DNA of 30,435 nt from Chara braunii (taxonomy: Eukaryota; Streptophyta; Charophyceae; Charales; Characeae). The position numbers were made by a program, and so were the translations under genes. The stretch lies in the NCBI GenBank assembly GCA_003427395.1, contig BFEA01000035.1, forward strand, positions 2,059,424 through 2,089,858. Reading direction: 5' to 3'. The notes beneath the pieces were generated by a model, which saw only the letters and a program-made list of their open reading frames with translations, did not search any database and had not been told where the DNA came from. Positions 21,612-30,249 of this stretch are shown piece after piece. Numbering within the stretch: position 1 is the first letter of the stretch; every line of letters begins with the position of its first letter.

Positions 21612-21960
21612 CTGCAACATGTTCGGATGCTCGGCCGAGGGGGAACCGAACATGTTCGGTCGAGCGCAAAATAGGGGGTTGTTAAGTGTGACCTCATGTG
21701 TGTGTGGTGTGTGGAGTGTGTGTGGGGTGTTTGTGGGTTGTTTGTGTGTGGGGTGTTTGTGGGTTGTTTGTGTGTGTGTGTGGTGTGTGTGTGTGTGTAT
21801 ATGTTCAGGAGTGATGAGCAATGCCCCTCAGAGCCCCCCAACCGCTATATATAAAAAAAAAAAAAAAAAAATGTTCGGGCTCGGTTTATTTTGTATCACG
21901 TTCGGGCTTGGTACCGAGCGTGCGGGTTCGGTCACCGAGCCGGAGCACGATGCTACACAG
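21612..21960. mobile_element. Element D: transposon with GTTCGG-motif ends
   Basis: The left block (21,612-21,665) contains AACATGTTCGG, CTCGGCCGAG and the 14-bp palindrome CCGAACATGTTCGG (21,646-21,659). The right block (21,871-21,950) repeats TTCGGGCTCGG, GTTCGGGCTTGG and GGTTCGGTCACCGAGC. Between them are a GT-rich microsatellite (21,685-21,800) and a 19-A run (21,853-21,871). The left end reads CTGCAACATG and the right end, on the other strand, CTGTGTAGCATCG. There is no coding capacity. The flanking 8-mers do not match each other; the right one (GTTTGAAG) matches the far inversion breakpoint in reverse. Confidence 0.7.
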
Positions 21961-22434
21961 GTTTGAAGGAATCTGTTTGATCTTGGGTTCTTCAAGGGGT
22001 CTCACCCCTTAATGGTGAATCCACTATCCTAACGTCTTGCAACCCAGTTAACTTTCATATCTAATAATCTACAAAATTGATTCATCAGTCTTTATAGAGA
22101 TTTTAAACTGTCATGAGATACCTCTATTATCATTGAGAGGTCGTAAGCGAAAATGAAATACACGAGAATCGCTTCCTCTAGGATAGAGTTTATTTGTATT
22201 CTCTAAATATTTTTGTTTTGTCTAATGTTAGTGATTAGGGTTTCCATGATTATTACAAACAAAAAGGGTGCAATGGGGTCTCCCTGTCTCACTGATCTTT
22301 TTAATTATATTGGAGACGCTACGTTCTTATTTATCATTACTCTCGTAGTGACTTTTTTGTGCATTATTCTCACCCATCTTCTAAGGCATGGTTCATTTTC
22401 TTTACACATTTATCCAATAATATTCAGTCCACAT
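21961..22434 (-). pseudogene. LINE 2 RT core on the minus strand (inverted segment, part 1)
   Basis: Read on the minus strand: HVDW (W as stop), ILLDKCVKKMN, WVRIMHKKVTTRVMINKNV, SVRQGDPIAPFLFVIIMETL (RQGDP at about 22,272-22,295), YFIFAYDLSMII (22,137-22,160) and DMKVNW (about 22,043-22,062). Each aligns with LINE 1 (for example RSVRQGDTMTHLLF). The active site reads FAYD instead of FADD. Downstream, PKIKQIPSNN leads to the CTTCAAAC site at 21,968-21,961. Confidence 0.93.
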
Positions 22435-22965
22435 CTATGTTGGGTCATCGCCCGGCCCCCCACGCCCGGCCCCTCACGCCCGGGCCAGTTGGGCAGGGGG
22501 GGGGGTCGCCCAACAAAACCAGACGGGTCAAAAAAGAGGCAAGGATCCCCCCCCCCAAAAAAAAGACTTCAGGCCAGGACGGCGCTCGACCCAAGCAGTC
22601 AGAATCTGGTCTTAACTTCGGTTTTGGTGATGGGTCATCCAGGGGGGGATGGGGGGTATAAACAGTGACTAAAGGGCTTAAAAAGGTACATTTGGAGTCT
22701 TTTGGGACTCATGTTTTCTCATTTATTTTTATATTAAAATTAACAAGGAATTTTGAGGTGGCCCTCGGCCAAAAGTCGTTTGTATTGCAATTTTACATAA
22801 CATTTTTTTTTTTCGGATTTTTTATTATTTTTTATTTTTTTTATTTTTTAGAATATTATGCGTTGGGATCGCCCGGGACCCTGTTCGGGCCCTGCCCGGT
22901 CCGGGCCGCCCGGGAGGGTACCCGAGCGACCTTCCCCCAGCCGGGCCGCCCGGGGACTAACACAG
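22435..22965. mobile_element. Element A: 531-bp TIR transposon inserted in the LINE RT
   Basis: Flanked by identical 8-mers GTCCACAT (22,427-22,434 and 22,966-22,973). The ends read CTATGTTGG and, from the other side, CTGTGTTAG. Both end blocks are dense in CCCGGGC/CCGGGCC motifs (22,448-22,500; 22,868-22,955). The interior has the core CCAAAAGTCGTTTG...ACATAACAT and a T-tract (22,755-22,815) that is shared with B and C. Removing the element plus one 8-mer restores LINE coding FEKAHYHVD across the site. It is non-autonomous, with no transposase. Confidence 0.92.
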
Positions 22966-22973
22966 GTCCACAT

Positions 22974-23000
22974 GGTAATGCGCTTTTTCAAAGTCAGTCA
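22974..23000 (-). pseudogene. LINE 2 RT core, inverted segment part 2
   Basis: The minus strand reads TDFEKAHY, leading into the 8-mer ATGTGGAC and on to 22,434. It aligns with IDFEKAYDHVGW of LINE 1 and would directly follow ISRQSRH at 21,611 in the uninverted LINE, with about 10 bp lost. Confidence 0.9.
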
Positions 23001-23030
23001 GGCGCCGAACATGTTCGGTGTGCTACACAA
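23001..23030. mobile_element. Terminal fragment of a D-family element
   Basis: Contains the palindrome CCGAACATGTTCGG (23,005-23,018) and ends TGCTACACAA, matching TGCTACACAG at the right end of D (21,951-21,960). Only about 30 bp remain, between the inverted LINE core and CTTCAAAC. Confidence 0.8.
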
Positions 23031-23186
23031 CTTCAAACAACCCAATAAGGATATTGAACATAAATTTAACTGTCAAAGGAAAACCAACTAACAACAAGAA
23101 GTGGATTACCCAAAATTCCCCAAACAAGTTGAGCTATTGAAAAGTTTCGAAAAACAAAATTACTTCAATTTTTGGAAGATTCCTAG
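23031..23186 (+). pseudogene. LINE 2 segment between inversion and retroposon R
   Basis: The forward frame reads NPIRILNINLTVKGKPTNN then KITSIFGRFL up to CCTAG at 23,182-23,186. It corresponds to the post-RT region with a YLGI-like motif (ILNI) and the GRxLVIN motif, which is completed at 25,932 (LVINNVILATTWYKS). Confidence 0.82.
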
Positions 23187-23339
23187 TTTTTTTTTTTTTT
23201 TTTTTTTTTAATGGGAGCAAGGCTCCAATCTATTCGTGGGGAGCAACACGTGCTGGGAACCCGGGCCCAGCGTCCCATATGGAAATTTACATACAATTTT
23301 GAAAGTTTGAGGTGTCAGGGCCATTACCCGGCTTTGGCT

Positions 23340-23817
23340 CAGAAAAAAAATTGGAGCTACTTAGAAAATAACCACGACAGACTTCAGAATATGAACAGAA
23401 TTCAGAACTACTCTGAAAACCCCCCATCCATCCGCTTTACCTCACTCCGGCAAGACTTACTGTAGCAGAGCCACCATCTCCGCCGCTGCTATACCCTATT
23501 CTCATCCTACCAGTTAACCCCCTCATTAGTAGGACGTGTGATACCCCACCATCTCCTTCCCCACTAACCTCGTTCTTTAAGCTCAAAAAATTGGAGCTAT
23601 GTAGGAAAGGACTACAACAGGCTTCAAGAATAGGTAGGATTCAAATTCCAACTCAGAAAAACACCCCCCCATCAGTCCTCTATTCCACACTCCGGTAAGA
23701 CTTTCTGCAGCAGAGCCACCATCTCTACTGCTGCTATACCCTATTCCAATCCTACCAGCTAACCCCCTCACTAGCAGGACGCATGATATCCCCCCATCTC
23801 CGTCCCACTCACCTTAT
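23340..23817 (-). repeat. Two tandem units of about 237 bp in R
   Basis: Unit boundaries are near 23,581/23,582. Each minus-strand unit runs from GGAGATGG...CGTCCT(A/G)CTA through GCAGAGCCACCATCTC (given on the plus strand) to AGCTCCAATTTTT. The free copy at 5,371-5,724 has only one such unit before its tail. Confidence 0.85.
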
Positions 23818-23879
23818 TTCTTTTTAGAATAAACTGTCGGGGTCGTTAAAGAAATCTCCCTAACAAGTCCTTCCAGAGT

Positions 23880-24640
23880 TCCTCGAAGTTGTCTTACTCC
23901 CTGCCGAGCTCTTCCAGGCCTCACACCCTCACTTTCTGCTGGGTTACAGGACAACATAACTCGCCCCAGCTCCGGCCAGCGTCGTCCCAGCAGCAAACCT
24001 TGGCTGTTCCGTGAGATGCCTACCCCAAAGCATCCCCAGATCTCTCTACCAGGCCTCACGCTCCCGTGTCAACAGGTTACAGGGCAACACCCCAACACCG
24101 GCCAGCGTCGTTCTGACATCGAACAACCACAGATTGTTGAGTATCACAACTTCAAAAAAGCGTAGGAAAAGTTGATAGAGGCCCTAGAATCCTAAACATT
24201 CTCAAATGCCCCTAACGGCCAGCAGGATAAAATTCAGAAAAAAGGGGTCGAAACTAAAAATTAAAACCACTACCACTACCTAAAATCCCCCTCTCAACAA
24301 GTGGACCATCGGTCCCGACTTTCAGTCCTGGTACCAGAACTCACCTGGTCTCATACCCCCCTCTGCTAGGGTAACAGGGCACGACAACCCTCCCTAGTAC
24401 CGACCAACCTAGTTCTGAGGAACAGGAAGTGCCTTCCCCCCTCGACAATTCCTTTAGCGGCATACCCCTAAATAGGTTACAGGGTCCAAACCCCGGTGCC
24501 AACTACGTTGGAGATCTGGTTACGCCTTCCACCCTCGGAATAACTCCATAGGCCTCAAGTTCCCCCTGGGTCACAGAGCAAGGCTCCAGCACCGGCCTAT
24601 GTCGTCCCAGCATCGTCCTCCTGACCTACTCACCTTAACC
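23880..24640 (-). repeat. Degenerate minisatellite, about five units of 70-110 bp
   Basis: Units near 23,905-23,995, 24,045-24,130, 24,340-24,430, 24,455-24,530 and 24,545-24,640. On the plus strand each has CCAGGCCTCA-like, GGTTACAGGGCAAC-like and CCGGCCAGCGTCGT-like parts in that order. Strong divergence shows an old array. Confidence 0.72.
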
Positions 24641-25284
24641 GACATTTTCCGTCTATTGAGAGTCCCCTTTCTTCTTTCCATCCTCCCATTCTAGTTCCCC
24701 CACCAACAAGCTTTGAGGCAATCATCAACAAAAAAAACACCACCAAAAGATTAAGATGTACAACCGTCGATCTCTCCATCGAGAATCAGAAACAAAATTT
24801 AAGAATCTATCTGGACCTTTTTTTTTAGATTTGAAATTTGAAGATAAGACCACATAGTAATCAACTTAAATCAAGGGAATTTAGATCATGAATTTTGGCA
24901 TCCAATTCAGAAGGTCAGTCACAGACACAATTTGATAGGTTTCGAAATTTCAAAAAAGGAATAGACATAGGAAGTTGATTCTGATGTCCTCACGGACTTC
25001 CGACTCTGATTTCCAGAACCCTAGTTCAGGAAATCGCTCAGAGAGTAAATGAGGAAATACTAAACAGAGAAAAAAAAAGGGTCACTCAGACAGTAATCAA
25101 AAGATTCTAAGCCAAAAACGAATCAGCAATCAAGACAGTAAATGAGAAATTAAAAAATACAAACTACCAATCAAGATCTACTAAAAACCTAAATCAAGAA
25201 TATGCCATGTAAAATCAGAGATTGAAATTTTCAAAAATAAGGACTGAACCTAGAAACTTACAACGCGAATCAAAGTAATCCAGT
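24641..25284 (-). other. T-rich (minus strand) intron-like section of R
   Basis: The minus strand begins with donor-like TTGTAAGTTTC at about 25,270 and stays T-rich until about 24,690. A second donor-like AAGGTGAGTAGG follows after ATGTCGGTTAAG near 24,650. This is composition plus short motifs only. It may be a promoter/5' leader rather than an intron. Confidence 0.3.
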
Positions 25285-25905
25285 TTGGTGACTACAACAA
25301 AAACCATCGGTGAGAGGGTCTATCCAAAGAAAAGCAAGCTCCAAAATCAACCACAGCGTTCTCGTACTCCGGATGCCCTTGTGATGAAGACGCAGCTGCC
25401 GCCGATACCGCTTCGCCCTTCTTCAAAAAAACGAGGACTCGATATTGCCTCCAATCCTCCTCCCACTTCACGTGAGGACGCGCTCCTCCCTTTCAGCCTG
25501 CATCAACCAACCATCCCCCACGAAACTACGCAGGCAAAGAAGCAAAGGCAACCCATATGCCAAGAATCTCATGAAGATCCGCCCCCTTTCAAAGACAGTC
25601 TTCCCTTCATCCAGCGTGTTGGCCTGCAGCATCACTAGATGAATCGTGAAGCCGAAGACGACACCCCTGTGCTTTCAAAAGGCAGGCCGCACCAAGTCTC
25701 GCCACGTCATCTCTACCCTCCTGCTGTCAAGTCTCACGCACCACAGCCCCCACCCACGCACCGCATCGCATGACTCTTCGTCGACTCCTGCGTCCGGGCC
25801 CGCCCACCGCATTGCGTGACTCTCCGTTGACTCCTGCGTCGCGCCGCGTCCACTCCGATGGTGCTCGAGCGGGGGCGCAACGCTCCCGGTCGTGTTGCCC
25901 CGCAT
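25285..25905 (-). other. GC-rich 5' section of R with short ORF and 36-bp duplication
   Basis: The minus strand is open from 25,905 to 25,675 (76 codons) with a repeated TQESTESHAMR/GVDEESCDAVR pattern. This arises from two copies of a 36-bp unit at about 25,758-25,793 and 25,806-25,841 (32 of 36 identical). The plus strand is also open at 25,285-25,638 (117 codons, Pro/Lys-rich, no domain). Neither is a convincing protein. Confidence 0.4.
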
Positions 25906-25931
25906 GAAACAGTGTGTGCCGGGCTGGAGTA

Positions 25932-27250
25932 CCTAGTCATTAATAATGTAATCCTAGCAACAACATGGTACAAATCGGTTATCTGGACCGTGGAGAAACC
26001 AGCCACTAGAGCGCTCCAGCAACAGCTGCGGGTTTTTCCTTAGAGAGGTAACCCTAAAAATAAAAATGTGATAAGTAGAGTGGTCTTGTCTGCTTTAATG
26101 CAACCAAAATCCAGAGGGGGCCTACGGATCATTGACCTCACCATCTAGGCTAACCCTCTCTATCCAATTCATTAAGAGAATATTATTTAGCTCCCAGATC
26201 CCCTAGAGGGCTTTGGCATGAGAACTAATTAAGAGACTGCCCTCCCCAGACCATTGAGGAAGTATACCCAATGATGTGGCTGAAAAATAGAGAATGGTCC
26301 GTTCCAAGGAGCACGAATAAGAATATGGAACAGGAAAGGTGCACTGACAAAGAGGTAGTCAGAGCAGACCTGAAAAATATCCCTTCTAGCCAGTCCTCCT
26401 CAAGACCTAGAGAAAATCACCACTGACTGATAAAATTTCCCAGAAAGATCGGAGGAGGTCATCAGACAACCCCTCTTCAATAACACTTGGATAAGGGACT
26501 CCTAAGGATATACTCTCAGTTATAAGGAATCCCCCTAGAGAGGATGAATTAGAAAAGGGGTCAGTAGAGTCAAAGACACGTGAAGCTCAGAATCCAATGA
26601 CTGGGTTACCCATAAAGATCTACAAGAAAATTAAAACACTACCACCACTCTAAGGAGGCCTTAAACAAAAGTATTGAATTAATTCCTCTACATTGGATTC
26701 ACCTACTGAAAAAGGGGCCCACACTCAACTCAGTGATTGGGTAGCCTTTAAAGACAACTCTGAAAATATAGAGAATATCCTAAATAAAGACACAAACGGG
26801 AATATATTGATGACTCTCTTCAACCTAAACGAAGAAAACGAGGTGATCCCCACAAACCCTACCAAAATAAGGTGGACAACACATAACCAGCTTCTCAGAA
26901 TCAGAGTCCTTAGTAAAAACAACTCTTGGCTAGCTCTCCGACCAGACACCCTTATTTCCCACTTACGACTAGACCCATATGAATGAAAATTGGGAACACA
27001 AGCGAGAGGAAATAAAAACTACACAAGATCCCTTCATACCCTCTCAGTGAAATCCACCTTTTGAATGCTAAGGCCAAAGATTAATTTGAGAGATCGAATA
27101 CCACAAAGATGGACGAAACAACTCAATTTGGATAAAAAGGATATTCAAAACATAAAATGGTTTTCAAACCAAAGGGGTCAAACCAACTAAAATAGCCTCG
27201 ATACAATGACAGATTGAACATAGGTGTCTACCAAACAATGATTGGTTGAT
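25932..27250 (+). pseudogene. LINE 2 ORF2 C-terminal region
   Basis: Reads LVINNVILATTWYKSVIWTV, then LQQQLRVF, then VVLSALMQPKSRGGLRIIDL (about 26,080-26,140), the conserved PKxxGGLGIxDL motif that follows RT in plant LINEs. It continues with broken frames, the longest being 26,693-26,986 (LNEENEVIPTNPTKIRWTTHN). Confidence 0.82.
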
Positions 27251-27950
27251 AAGCAAAATTGCACTAGATAAGAAGGGAGTGGCTCAACCTTGGTGCAAAA
27301 TTTGCAAATTTGCCTTCCCAAGAAAACTTACCCTAGAAACCGTTGAAAACATCTTGCTTCAATGCCCGGGCTCAATATGGCTTTGGAGATGGTGGGATTG
27401 AATACGGGACAGTTTGCAAACGTCCCAGTACTGGCCCTAGGGATGAAAACCCATCCTCCTGGAAGCCTGGACATCAGAACCATATGACGATTTTATTCAA
27501 AATTTGTTCATATTGGAAAGAAGAGCAATAATGTGGGCTATATGGAGAATGAGATGCATATTTGAATGGGAAGGGAAGGAGCCAGATTAGATGGCCCTAA
27601 GTTCAATGAAGTCATCAAAGATCACATCCAAACAAACATCTTACACCAATGGAAACTCATAAAAGACAAGATCCAATACCTCTCAAATAAAAATGAGATT
27701 TTTGAACAAAACTTTAACAAAGACTGACTTAGAGGGAAACAAGGGGAGGAAATAGGGAAAGTGGTATGGCAAGGTGTTACAGAGATAGAGAACGATGAAG
27801 GAGAAGCAGTCAACAGAAACTACAAGATCCTATTTGAAGATTGGACGGCAGTCCCCCCCACAGTACCTCTTAAACCCTTATCTGAATTCCCAGATCCCTC
27901 CCCCCCCTCAAAAGGGTCCCTAGTTCCTATATCATGATATGCCTTAGACT
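27251..27950 (+). pseudogene. LINE 2 zf-RVT domain and C terminus
   Basis: WCKICKFAFPRKLTLETVEN then ILLQCPGSIWLWRWWD (about 27,291-27,402) has the zf-RVT layout of plant LINEs and their relatives: CxxC, Glu-Thr-x-Glu, xxxxC, then WxWW. The usual His of the finger (EH) is Asn here. ERRAIMWAIWRMRCIFEWE (27,515-27,570) is the typical following WxxWxxRN-like segment. Readable to about 27,950. Confidence 0.85.
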
Positions 27951-28300
27951 TTTGAAATCCCAACCATAAAACGTAGTCTGCTGTAGCTGGACTGTAAGTC
28001 GGAAGAGTAGGGCTATAATAGAAAAGATGGATTTGGCGCCTGAAATAGGTGAAGAGGCCCTCCTAATCTGCTCTTCAGAACTCAACCTTCACAAAGGGGA
28101 CACTGGGCCCGGTTTCCAGCAGATGCTCCAGACTGAAATGAAATGATATAACCATCTGGGACGCTGGACCCATTTTCCAACAGGTGCAGCTCCCCACCAA
28201 TAGGAGTGACCCAACTACGCATACTAGTAGGGGATGCTCATATCATCTCTGCTAGTAGGGCTTGAAGAGTCGTAAAAAATAAAAAAATAAAAAAAAATAA
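27951..28300 (+). other. LINE 2 3' untranslated region and A-rich end
   Basis: Two imperfect copies of a GGGACGCTGGxCCC-like segment (about 28,098-28,130 and 28,158-28,190), the second followed by GCTCCCCACCAATAGG. The same motif chain ends retroposon R and the copy at 5.7 kb. Terminates in TCGTAAAAAATAAAAAAATA-type A-rich sequence. Confidence 0.65.
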
Positions 28301-28605
28301 AGAATGGTAACCCACATATTTGCGATGCAAACGGTCAACCCTTCTCATTAAAATTAGACTTGCAATGATTAACTTAGGTAAATAGAATTTTCCTAATTCG
28401 AAAATTGTGGATGCCCAAATTAGGACATGGAAGACAAAACGACAATCGCAACCAATTCACAATCATGTCAAAAATAGTAGAAAAAAGTTAAATCAACTAT
28501 AGGAAGCCTTGCCCCTTGCTTGGCTAACTGCCCTCAAGACAGGACCAACGATTCAGGTCAACAATTGGGTAATCATCTATTATACAACTCATGTTAACCA
28601 CACTT
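28301..28605. other. Unclassified sequence between LINE 2 and element E
   Basis: AT-rich, no gene or repeat recognised. Confidence 0.4.
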
Positions 28606-28996
28606 CTATGTTGTGTGTCCGAAAATTGATTCAACGTGTGTTCCAAGTTGAAAGATTCAACTTCGTTGAAACAACGTTGAATCCCCGTTGAAAAGCCCGT
28701 TAGACGGGTTACAACAGGGTTTGCGAACATTTTTTTGTGGGCTAAAAATAATCAAAAAATAAAATAAAATAATATGGGGTTGTAAATATTTTTTAGGCCT
28801 ACTACCTCTTATTTTGGTTTTGATTTTTTGAGCCTCGACTATATTAAAAAAAAACCAAAAAACATAAATACAATGAATAAAAACAACAAAAGATGAAATG
28901 ACTCAAATGAGTTTTTTCTTTTTTTTTTGGTTTCACAGAGATTTTTTTGAGCTAAAAAAAAAGCAGAAAAACAAATAAAAAATATGGGGTTGTAGA

Positions 28997-29282
28997 CTAG
29001 GCTACCAGAGTGGCCCGGGGCCACTTGCCTGACCGGGCCAAAAAAAAAAATAAAAATAATAATAATAATTTTTAAGTTTTAACTTTATTTTTTATTTTAA
29101 ATATGGTAAAGCATTTCGATGTGACCCTGAGGCAAAAGTTGTTCAGTTTATGTTTCTGCATAACATAGTTTTTTTTTTTATTTGTTTTTTTTTTTCTTTT
29201 TTGCTAGGACCTTCCCTGGTCCTTGCATGGTCGGGCCGTCCGGGAAAATAGGGTGACCCGGGCGGCCTGGCTGGTAGCCTAG
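28997..29282. mobile_element. Element B: 286-bp transposon with perfect 12-bp TIRs
   Basis: TIRs CTAGGCTACCAG (28,997-29,008) and CTGGTAGCCTAG (29,271-29,282) are exact reverse complements. The target duplication GTTGTAGA occurs at 28,989-28,996 and 29,283-29,290. The end blocks contain GGCCCGGGGCC, GACCGGGCC and GACCCGGGCGG. Core GGCAAAAGTTGTTCAG...CATAACAT plus T-tracts at 29,118-29,195. No coding capacity. Confidence 0.95.
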
Positions 29283-29385
29283 GTTGTAGATCTTTCAAAG
29301 ATGTACAACAATTTTTATTTTTACTTTTTTTGAACTTTCATGTATTTAAAAAAAATATATATATATAAAAACAAATACAAAAAAG

Positions 29386-29924
29386 CTAGGTACCATGGGT
29401 TATCTGGCCGGATAATCTGGTCGGATTATCTGGCCGGATGATCGGGGGGTCGGATCATCCGAAAATCCGGATGATTAAAAAAAAGACCTAAAAAAAAAAA
29501 AAAAAAAAAAAAAGTGATATTGCGCATGCAAAATACAATAGAACTACGTTTCTATTTCATGAAAAGCTTGATAGGATCTGGAAGGGCTCAAAGAGCATAA
29601 GATAGGGAATAAAGGGGTTTAGAGGGGGGATGCTTAATTCATTCTATAATTGTTTATCTAAATATTATTTTCTTATTCTATTTTATTTTTTATCTTCATA
29701 TCTGTTGAGTAATCAAAGATGGGCTCAAGCCAAAAGTTGTTCATATCATTCATATAAACAACATAATGTTTTTCCATATGTTTTTGATTTTTTTTTTTTT
29801 CGATAAAAAAAAAATATTTTGCGCAGGGTCGGATTTTCCATATCCGGAATTAATCCGGAAATTTCATCCGGATTGAAAATTCCGGATAAAATTGGTATGC
29901 CGGATATCCGGATTTGCCACTTAG
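29386..29924. mobile_element. Element C: 539-bp transposon with CCGGAT-motif ends
   Basis: The target duplication CAAAAAAG is exact at 29,378-29,385 and 29,925-29,932. The ends are CTAGGTACCA and, on the other strand, CTAAGTGGCA. The left block (29,405-29,475) and right block (29,824-29,915) hold about a dozen CGGAT/ATCCG motifs in both orientations. The interior core is GCCAAAAGTTGTTCAT...ACAACATAATG (29,722-29,770). It has a long A-run at 29,490-29,513. No coding capacity. Confidence 0.92.
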
Positions 29925-29940
29925 CAAAAAAGGAAACAAA

Positions 29941-30050
29941 GACACATGCACACACACACACAGACACACAACACACAAACACACATAAACACACACACAC
30001 ACACACCAACAATCATGCGCGCACACACACGCACTTACAAACACACACAT
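29941..30050. repeat. CA-rich microsatellite
   Basis: Imperfect ACAC tract adjoining element C. Frames through it are low complexity. Confidence 0.95.
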
Positions 30051-30249
30051 ACTTTTGGGTAGGTTTGGGGACGGCAGGATGGGGCGGGCGGAGGAAGGGG
30101 GATTTGGAGCTCGTAGTGGTTTAAAAGGCTTTCGGGTGGGTTTGGGGACTCGTAGGCGGGGGTCAAATTTTTCATTTTTTTTCCTGGTTTTAGTGTTTGG
30201 GCACGTAGGGCCACGTGTCCAAGGTCCAACGCCCCCAATCCGTTTTTCC
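30051..30249. other. G-rich interior sequence of element E
   Basis: Contains a short direct repeat, GGGTAGGTTTGGGGAC (30,057) and GGGTGGGTTTGGGGAC (30,136). No gene supported. Confidence 0.4.

Larger units (their letters stand above)
23187..25931 (-). mobile_element. Retroposon R: 2.75-kb poly(A) element on the minus strand
   Basis: On the plus strand it starts with a 23-T run (23,187-23,209), which is the poly(A) tail of a minus-strand insertion. It sits exactly within LINE coding: IFGRFL before, LVINNVIL after, with CCTAG on both sides (23,182-23,186; 25,932-25,936). The tail section matches the copy at 5,371-5,724 and, more weakly, the LINE 3' end. Minus-strand order: GC-rich start with a 36-bp duplication, 117-codon-sized GC-rich segment, T-rich intron-like stretch (25,265-24,700), degenerate minisatellite, 237-bp tandem duplication, 3' tail. 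No RT or endonuclease is seen, so it must depend on another element. Confidence 0.8.
19795..28290 (+). mobile_element. LINE copy 2 (L1-like), split by an inversion and three insertions
   Basis: ORF2 can be followed through 19,795-21,611 (+), 23,000-21,961 (-), 23,031-23,186 (+) and 25,932-28,290 (+). The interruptions are D (21,612-21,960), A (22,435-22,965, inside the inverted part), a D end (about 23,001-23,030) and retroposon R (23,187-25,931). Every junction is collinear at protein level with LINE 1 or with the general LINE motif order. The 3' end is A-rich (28,274-28,300). Confidence 0.85.

Noticed and set aside
21612-23030. A single composite transposon carrying a captured LINE RT fragment between D-type ends.
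   Set aside because: The fragment is exactly the piece missing from the flanking LINE and the outer 8-mers do not match. The inverted 8-mer at the inner and outer D ends explains the data better.
25285-25638. Plus-strand 117-codon frame as a host gene exon.
   Set aside because: It lies inside the minus-strand retroposon R, is low-complexity Pro/Lys-rich and has no domain.
29740-30124. Frames of 88-135 codons on both strands across the CA repeat.
   Set aside because: They are translations of the microsatellite and of element C and show no protein features.
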